In this document: positions 56,401 through 64,000 of the stretch, one piece after another | Layout: every line of letters starts with the position of its first letter | How positions within the stretch are numbered: the stretch's first letter is position 1 | NCBI GenBank assembly: GCA_910589415.1 | Contig: OU342634.1 | Span: 14,381,144-14,445,143, forward strand | Length of the DNA: 64,000 nucleotides | Direction: 5' to 3' | From: Malachius bipustulatus | Lineage: Eukaryota > Arthropoda > Insecta > Coleoptera > Melyridae | Notes under the pieces: model-generated | Seen by the model: the letters and a program-made list of their open reading frames with translations, nothing else | Database searches by the model: none | What the model was told of the DNA's origin: nothing | Made by a program: the position numbers and the translations under genes

Positions 56401-57700
56401 AACAATAATTCTTCTTATTCTTATACACTTATATGTTTTATCCGCCTCATCCCGATTTAGATACGGCACACAAGGAGAACTCTGTTCCTTCAACTTCAGA
56501 GCGTAAGTTTAATTTCCAATTCAATGCAACGTTACACGAGCTCAAACTTTTAACTCCTCGTATTTAACTGTCCCAATTAGAACAATAGAGAGATCCTTCC
56601 TCTGTACCACAACGAATATCCGCTTGATCCTCAGGCGAGAAGAACAACATCAAAAGGTGCGCAAAGTCTGTGGATAAATCAAGTGGAGGCTTCAACCCTA
56701 AACTGGGATTAAGCGATCCTCCATTGTTTGTTCAGCTATAAAGTGGCAGTTTCTTGGGCTGCTTGATGAAACGACGTTCCAGACGGACTGTTTGGAGAGG
56801 AGAGATCCAGTGCGTCCCGCAGAAATGCGGAAACAATGACACGCTCTTAACGTGTGTAGGTAGTAACGTATCTCTGTTCTGTAATCGTGACTGATAAGGT
56901 TTTGCTGTTACTTGACTAACGAAGTCAAGCCGGCTACGCTGAAAGAGGAGTAGCGGTGATGTAGAATAACATTTTAAGTTACCAGAACCAGAACTTGAAC
57001 CAGAGATGATATCTGATTTCTAATCACTTGTTTGTAAGAGGGCAGACATAAGACGAGTTGTCACGAGTAAGAATTCCTTACAACTTCATATACTATTTTT
57101 CAGGTTGGTCTCTACGTGACAATTATGGAAAATCTTGATGATGATAATTTCCAACTTTACCACGAAGTCATTTATGCCAAGTTCAAATAATGTGTTAAAA
57201 CCATTTAAAATGTCATCGCTGACAAGAGCAGCAGTTATTCGTCGGGTAATTTGGACAGAATCAAATTGTGTTTGTTACATTAAAAGCGAGCTTCATAGAA
57301 AAATAGGATTGTGTTGGCCGAATGGCAACGAGTTTATCCCGAAATAAGAAGGAGACTAGGAGGGCGGCATCACGTTGATCTGTCCGTGAGATAATCCAGG
57401 ACATAGTGCCGACTCGTGCTCTATCTTCCTCACAATTCCTTATTTCCTTGACGTCCTGTTCCCGTAAATCTCCGACTATCGCACTCGGCAATCAGAGTAT
57501 ATTGCATTGATGGATGGGACACGACCGAGCTATTTGCTACTTATATTACAAACCGGCACCGATATTCCAAAATTAGGACCGATGTGATTGTTCGATCTGC
57601 TACTGCTGCCATTTTCCCAGGCGACTATCTGAAAATGTGCAAGAGCTTGAAAAAGATTTATATCCGTTATTTACCCCGATTCTTGCTACATTGTAATTTA
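53471..57700. other. Intergenic, no gene recognised
   Basis: AT-rich, with a poly(C) run near 53856. A segment at 56690-56770 is moderately GC-rich and includes GGGATTAAGCGATC; it could be a conserved regulatory element, but nothing in this window alone proves it. No coding exons supported. Confidence 0.4.
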
Positions 57701-57779
57701 TTTTCTTGTGTACTATGGTTATAATTTCTGGTTACGATTTATGAAGCTGTAAAGTAAAATGCAGTGATTCTCATTCCAA

Positions 57780-58320
57780 TCAAACTGGTAGGGCCAGCAG
57801 AGCTGGGCAAAGCCCTCGACAAAATCCCTGTTAAGAATGAGTTGAAAGCTCAAACCCACAATTCCTTTCTAAACATAAATAACTTGACAATTGCCAATTC
57901 ACTTGGAAAGGAATTGCAGCAAAAACCACAAAAAAATCGATCCAAAAAATTGATAATCACCGTTCAAAAGATCGATTCTTCTGAGAATAGATATAAATCG
58001 CACATCCCTATCAAGACCTCCCTCCCATTGTCTTCCATCTTCCATTGAAGAGCTTTGGAACTATGAATGCAAAAGGGCTTCAATTCCTTTGAGGATTTTG
58101 TAATCCTTCAAGAGCTTTGAAAGCTCTCAAAATCGAAGCTCTTTTTTGCATTCACAATTCCAAAGCTCTTTTATAAGGGAATTCAAGCCCAAAACCACAA
58201 GCATCCGTTTTAAAAAGGACTTCAAGCCATGAAATTGAAATTCCTAAAAGTCTTGAAGCCCTTTTGAAAGTCACAAGCCGTCAAGCCCCAGCTCTGAGGG
58301 CAAGATAACTTTTTCAAGTT
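57780..58320. repeat. Low-complexity region of AAGCTCTTT / TCAAGCCC words
   Basis: Degenerate direct and inverted repeats of GAGCTTTG, CAAAGCTCTTTT and TTCAAGCCC words. It is non-coding. Confidence 0.5.
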
Positions 58321-58775
58321 TCCATTGCTTGTTCCAGTTCAATAGCGACCCCAAGATTGCTGACCAGATGCACGAAAAAAATTTCCAGAAAGAGAGAAAA
58401 TTTTGAAACTTGAGGCAGTTGCTGAGACCGTCTTTCTAAAAACACACATCAAGGCATTCTTCGATCTCTTTTGTCTTCAACCACATACTTGTACTACATC
58501 GAGTCCGTCTCTTTAGAAGAAAAGAACTCTCTGGAATGTGTTTTGAAACTCTCTTTGTTTCTTGTGCATGATCGAAATGGACTTGAGTGAGTGCAAGCGT
58601 GCCTATTGGGGGAAAAAACAGAAAAGTATTTCTAATTATTTAGTAGGAGGTTCTCAACAACTTCAGCCAGTTTCAGACTATTTTTTGCTTCTGTAAATTG
58701 TTTGGACTAAAAGTCGTCTTGATGGACCCCTAGACGCGTTGTGATCATTGTCGAACCCCGATCCCTGCTCCCAAG

Positions 58776-58776
<1 letters not shown>

Positions 58777-58835
<59 letters not shown>

Positions 58836-58935
58836 AAAAAAATAAATAAAAAAATAAAAAAAAATAAAAAAAATAAAAAAAAGTAATAATAATAAAAAAT
58901 AAAGAAAAAGAAAAAAAAAACAAAAACAAAAAAAA
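58777..58935. repeat. Long poly(A) tract grading into A-rich sequence
   Basis: More than 50 uninterrupted A bases followed by about 100 bases of A-runs broken by single T, G or C. All minus-strand Phe/Leu-rich frames here are translations of this tract. It may be the remnant of a retroposed poly(A) tail or plain slippage. Confidence 0.95.
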
Positions 58936-61330
58936 CCGCCCATTGCATATATCTTCACTGTATTAAACGTTGTAATTTTCCTTTGTAAGTGAGCCCGACT
59001 CCACCAAATCTATCTTTCAAAAATTTGTCAGGTCAGGTCAGGTTTTGCTTTTGAGTTGCCAAAAGTCTGTGGCTGATGGAGCGAGCGTTCCAATGCCAAA
59101 AAATTTCACATACATACACAAATTGTTTGGACGACAATAAACTTTTCTCAGAGTCGAATCTGCTAACTTCAGATTCATTTCCTCTGATCAAATGTTCTGA
59201 TCAAATCTTTAAGGAATACGACTGTTTAGCTTGGATTTTTGGGTACGATAATAATTAATGTTACAACAAGATCAAAGTTTTGACTTGCCTTTGCCTACTG
59301 TCAATGTCATTAATATTCAATAACAATACTGGCAAAATTGATCTAAGATTAAATTAATTATTGATGATAGCACATGGAAATATGTAAAAGACAAACTTGA
59401 GGTGGGATTAGTTTAAGTTACGTAGGAGCTTGATATAGGGCTTCATGAAAGATTCACTATCTGTGAATTCGCAAGATGTCTCATTTGGGAATGCAATATG
59501 CATCCCTCGTGAATAACTAAGGAAAGGTACACATAGAGTAGAGGATGGATGCATATGCGGGTCTTCTAGGGTTAGGAGAAGGTCGACGCCCTAATGAGCA
59601 AGGACCTGCGGGACACGAGGAGCTAACAACGTCCTGTCGGACAAAGACGCTCAACAAGTGAACCAGAAGGGATTCCAGGGCTTGCGGAAACTCCGAAAAT
59701 AATCAACTAACGGTCTTTCCGTTCCGAGCCCGGCACACGTACGGCTTTGATTCGTCCAGGGCGCTTCGGCTCTTTTATTTAGTCTCGGCCAAATCCTCTT
59801 TCCTTTCCATTAGAATATGGCAGGTTGCTGACAGACCAGCAAGATTTATCCTACAGAGATGTCCGGAGGCTCTTTGATTATTTATCATCTCGGATCGTAT
59901 TTTCTCTATGTGCGTCTAGCAGGTCACCTGTGAGAATTTACAGGGGACTAAAATACTGTTTTTCAAAGGATATATATATGGAGAGAGCTTTGCATCTTAA
60001 TATTCAGTCGCATAAAGGGAATTGATAATTCAAAATGTTTCTAATTTAAAATTAATATAAAAATTTGATGTTATACCTATCGTCCTTTTTTCAAGCCTCA
60101 GCTGAGTGTAAAAATTTGAGCTTCTGTAAAATTCATAGAAAAGAAGGCTAGCGCAAGATCTGACGATTTATTTCAATATGAATCAACTCTAAGAGACTCA
60201 ATTCTCTTTTTAGAAATTTTTGATATCTCCTTTCAGAGATCTTTATCATAAATTTTGGTAAAAGATAAAATTGGTTCTATTAAAAGCCTGGGCATCGAAT
60301 TTTACATTTATACCTATCTGGAAAATTCACAGACATCCATATCAAATTATTTTTAAGTCGAATAAATGTTTCTAAATTTTTCCTTGCTAATTTGTTTTGG
60401 AAATTTTTGAATATCGCGAAAATTGAAAAGCAACACGAGCCTGAATTTTCCTCCGTTTAGAATAATAATGGAAGGGGATGTAGGATGTAGTAGGTATTGC
60501 TTGTCAAGTTCCTTTGTAATGACAACTCTCTCATTTTTAAAAAGTAATAAAACTTCTGTTTTTCTGGTATAATTGAAAAATTATGGAACAAAGCAAAGTC
60601 AGTTTGGCACTTCTCAAACTTCCAATGTGCGTGTTGTTGTTGTTTTCTCTCGACTTTATACTATGTCATTTGCATACAAATTGCTGCTAAAGATTCGGTG
60701 CAGATGTAAATAACTCCTTGCTCCCTTTCCCTTGCAAAGGGACTTGTCGTTGAAAACTAATTGTTAAGATCCTTTCAACATAGAAATAATGATCCGAAGC
60801 AAAAAGAGCCGAGTACATATTTTTTAATTTTCATAACTTAAAGATGGATAACAATTAACACGTAAATTACACGTCCATAACTTTTCCTCGGCAATCAATG
60901 ATGATATTGCGTATCGTCAAGAAATCGTGAGAAAATAAAAATAATATTAATTATTTTCTAATGCAGATATCGTCCCGTATATGTTTAGCTATATGAACAC
61001 AATGAACTGTAAACATTATTATGTTATATAACGATTACAATTTTTAAATAGATATAAGGTGTTGATTGATGAGAACTTTAGTCATTAGTTAAGTCATCAC
61101 TAATGATTGTTGAAACTTTTCGCATAAAGAAATCAAGAAGAAATAATTGGTGAAATTGGGAATTGTTTCATAGCCATTAATCAATAGTTTTATTTATTTT
61201 ACATAGGTGGGCTTAAGTCGCTGATGGTTAAGTAGGTACATAAATGCCCAAGCAAAACGGTTTTAATTTTTTTAACGGGTCTCATATCATTCGATTTCAA
61301 ATATAGAAATAAATAATAAAAAAATTAAAA
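58936..61330. other. Intergenic, no gene recognised
   Basis: Includes TCAGGTCAGGTCAGG near 59029 and a segment at 60620-60780 with ATTTGCAT and GC-richer sequence than its surroundings. No coding exons supported. Confidence 0.4.
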
Positions 61331-61369
61331 ATAGTAAGTAATCTACAGAGCTCTGTACCTACAGTTCCA

Positions 61370-62990
61370 AGAGACGTATCTCCGAAACGATAAATTTCTG
61401 ACCTGCAGAGCCTAACCGTGCCAAATTCGAGTTTTCGAAAATACTAATTTACCAAGTTCTATATAGCTCCAAGGTGTATATATCCAAAATGGTAAATGAC
61501 AGAACAAAATCGTTTCAAGTTTTGAGCTCTCCATACCTATAGCACCGGATTTCTAATTTTCAGAGCATGGCCTCAGAAAAAATTACATTACCGACAATTT
61601 ACCGACATCTACACAATAATTAGGAGCGTATCTCCAAAACGGTAATTTGCAAAGCCAAATCGTGCCAAGTTTTGGGTTCTCCATACACTGTCACTGTATA
61701 GCATCTGATTTCAAATTATCAGGGCCGTGATCTCAGATAAATTTCACATACGCGGTAATTTACCGAAATCTATATAGCTCCAAGGGGTGTAAATAGGGGT
61801 GTTAAAACGGCCAATGGCAGAGGAAAAGGGTTTCAAGTTTTGGGCATACTCTACAGCATCGGAGTACTAATTTTCATGGCATTGCCTCAGAAAAATCACA
61901 TAAGCGGCATTTTACCGACATCTACACAATACTTAGGAGCGTATATCTAAAACGGTAATTTGCAGAGCCAAATCGTGCCAAGTTTGGGTTCTCCATACAT
62001 TGTCACTGTATAACATCTGATTCCAAATTATCAGGGCCGTGCCTCAGAAAAATTTCACATAAGCGCGGTAATTTATCGAGATCCATGTAGTTGTAAGGGG
62101 TGTATATCCAAAACGGCAAATGGCAGAGAGCAAAATGGTTTCAAGTTTTGGACTCTCCATTCTCTACAGCATCGGATCCCTAATTTTCAGAGTGTTGCCT
62201 CAGAAAAAATCACATTACCGGCAATTTACCGACATCTAGACAATACTTAGGAGCGTATTTCCGAAACGGTAAATTTCAGAGTCAACTCGTGTCAAGTTTC
62301 GGGTTCTCTATTCTCTATAGCATCCGATTTCAAATTATCAGGGCCGTTACTTCAGAAAAAATTCACATACGCGGTAATTTATTACCGAGTTCTATATAGC
62401 TCTAAGGGGTGTATATCCAAAACGGTAAATGGCAGAGCAAAATGGTTTCAAGTTTTGGATTCTCCATACTCGACAGCATCGAATTCCTAATTTTCAGACA
62501 GTTGCGTCAGAAAAATCGGTGAATAGAAAATTGGAAAAAAAAGTGAAAATCGGTAATTTAACGAATTCTACAGAATTCTAAGAGGCGGAACCGCATCTAT
62601 CTGCAAAAAGTAATTTTAAATAATGGTAATTTACCGAATTCCACATACTACTGCGAGCTTACCTCCAAAACGGTAAGTCGCAGAGAAAAATGGTTTCAAG
62701 TGTTACGCTCTCCATACTTTATGGCATCTGCTTCCAAATATTTAAATGTTGCCTCAGAAAAAATCTCACATAAACGGTAATGTACCAAATTAAAACGGTA
62801 AACCGAAGAGTAAAATGATTTCTTGTTTCGGGTTCCCTGTACTTTATAACACCTGATTCCAACTTTTCTGAGTCTACCAATTCTAAGAGTTGTATATCCA
62901 AAAAATAATTTTCAAGAACGGTAATTTACCAAATTCTACACAGTTCTTAAGAGTATATCTCGAAAACGGTAATGTAACGATACGACCCCT
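61370..62990. repeat. Tandem array, about 155 bp units in alternating A/B order
   Basis: Each unit has a variant of GTATATCCAAAACGGTAAAT, then CAGAGC.AAA..GT..CAAGTTTTG, TCTCCATAC, and CCTCAGAAAAA with GTAATTTACCGA. Anchors occur near 61475, 61626, 61790, 61938, 62100, 62253, 62408, 62651, 62891 and 62952. Units alternate between one type with TCCAAGGTGTATAT and another with TTAGGAGCGTAT, giving a 310 bp higher-order period. The array decays at its right end. Confidence 0.9.
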
Positions 62991-64000
62991 GGTCCGTTCG
63001 TCTTTCGCGAAAAGCCACTGTGATCGTCTATTTACCTCTGGGTTTTCCCTAATAGGACCGCTGTGTTTTTCTTACTTTGTGTTTACGTAGTTACCCCTGC
63101 TCGTTGATTGAGGTATGCCAGGATTACTATGGCCGAAACGGATGCGCAAAAGAACCTACTATGACTCATTGTATCTCGGTTGATTGGGATTTCTTTCGGA
63201 AAAGCGGGGAAATTAACTGAGACTTGTTGTTAACTGTTGGCTTCCTGTCAGATGTCTAAAAGCGAGTGCTGAGCGAGAGAATTCGTTTGCAAGAGCGTAA
63301 AATGGTGAAGGGCGAGAGGGGCTGGTATTTTGCATAGAGAGTACAAAACAATGGAGAGCGAATGATGAATCCCTTTCATGCATTTTTCAAACTCCAATCC
63401 ATTTCGGATTCCACTCTTTTGCACACCTGTGCTTTCTAATTATTTCACTTGTTTTTGTTTCGTTTACAAACTACCCGGTATATTGCGGGAATGTCTGTTT
63501 GATTACCTATTCAATGTTTTTCTTTGCCTAATTTCCTTTTTCTAGTTTCTTTGATTTCATTTCAAGCAACTGCTTGAATTAATTAAAGGAGACAACCACT
63601 TTGGTTACAGACTACCCGGTATATTGCGGGAATGTCTGTCTGTTACCTAGTTAATTTCTCGTACGAATTTATCATGTATTATTTCACCGATTACAATTAT
63701 TTATGTGTAGACCTCGTACCTATGGCAAAGCCGGGAGGATCGCCCTGTATGGCCAGCGAAGTCGCCCGTTGTGTCGAACTGTGTTGATTCTCGCGCCTAG
63801 ATGGACCGGCGGCAAGTTCGGTTGCCGAGCTACCTTTCGTGTTTGGATACGGGGATTCGGACCGCTTAAGATAGTCTTGCCTTGCGAGGCTCATTCGAGT
63901 GCGGGGTCGCCACTTCTCCTGAATTTTGATTTCGTATCTCTTATAAAATCGTTCCTTCCGATTCTCTTTTATTTAATGATTTTATTTTCACAGTTGATTT
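62991..64000. other. Right-end region with a 141 bp-spaced direct repeat
   Basis: The sequence ACTACCCGGTATATTGCGGG, followed by AATGTCTGT, occurs at 63470 and again at 63611. Flanking similarity is weak. No gene recognised before the window ends. Confidence 0.5.

Noticed and set aside
58678..58958. Phe-rich membrane-like frames
   Set aside because: Translation of the poly(A) tract on the opposite strand.

Overview
This window looks like AT-rich nuclear DNA from an insect. Four multi-exon protein genes with normal GT-AG introns are separated and interrupted by many DNA transposons, foldback elements, LTR-retrotransposon remnants and tandem repeats. The encoded proteins are animal proteins, and the retroelement types (BEL/Pao, Ty3/gypsy, hAT, Tc1/mariner) are common in insects. 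I cannot fix the order from sequence alone. There are no operons, bacterial genes, CRISPR arrays or rRNA genes.

Layout. 1-10 kb is intergenic and built of nested repeats: three copies of a roughly 407 bp MITE, a multiply nested terminal-inverted-repeat (TIR) element at 3796-6370, and a 3 kb CAGGGTG-ended element at 6571-9635. 10.6-18.1 kb is Cyclin A (+ strand, five coding exons, 446 aa). Its upstream region holds E2F-like and Myb-like motifs, and its third intron is swollen by an internally deleted Ty3/gypsy element that itself carries two DNA-element insertions. 18.2-24.2 kb is intergenic with a probable 2.9 kb transposon. 24.3-27.1 kb is an FGFR1OP2/SIKE-family (FGOP2) gene (+ strand, three exons, 200 aa) with a 1.4 kb hAT-like insertion in intron 2. 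27.1-30.4 kb holds TIR elements and a 121 bp tandem array. 30.5-32.7 kb is signal peptidase complex subunit 3 (- strand, four exons, 179 aa). 34.0-37.4 kb is a secreted ten-cysteine protein (+ strand, four exons, 175 aa) ending in Cys-Asn, as Ly6/three-finger proteins do; its second intron holds a tRNA-derived SINE-like element and a 1.16 kb foldback element.

37.4-64 kb shows no convincing host gene. It contains an LTR with primer-binding site, a degraded BEL/Pao pol split by a 1.76 kb hAT-type foldback with a perfect 8 bp target duplication, two large solo LTRs with perfect 4 bp target duplications, a Tc1/mariner-like element with 523 bp TIRs lying inside an older palindrome, a long poly(A) tract, and a 1.6 kb tandem array with alternating unit types.

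The host genes have unrelated basic roles: cell cycle (CycA), STRIPAK-type scaffolding (FGOP2), ER protein processing (SPCS3) and a secreted cysteine-rich protein. Nothing suggests a shared pathway. The most unusual content is the transposon structure: foldbacks, one module shared between two element types, insertions dated by nesting, and an unclassified element with a TCA target duplication and inverted arrays of a subterminal motif.
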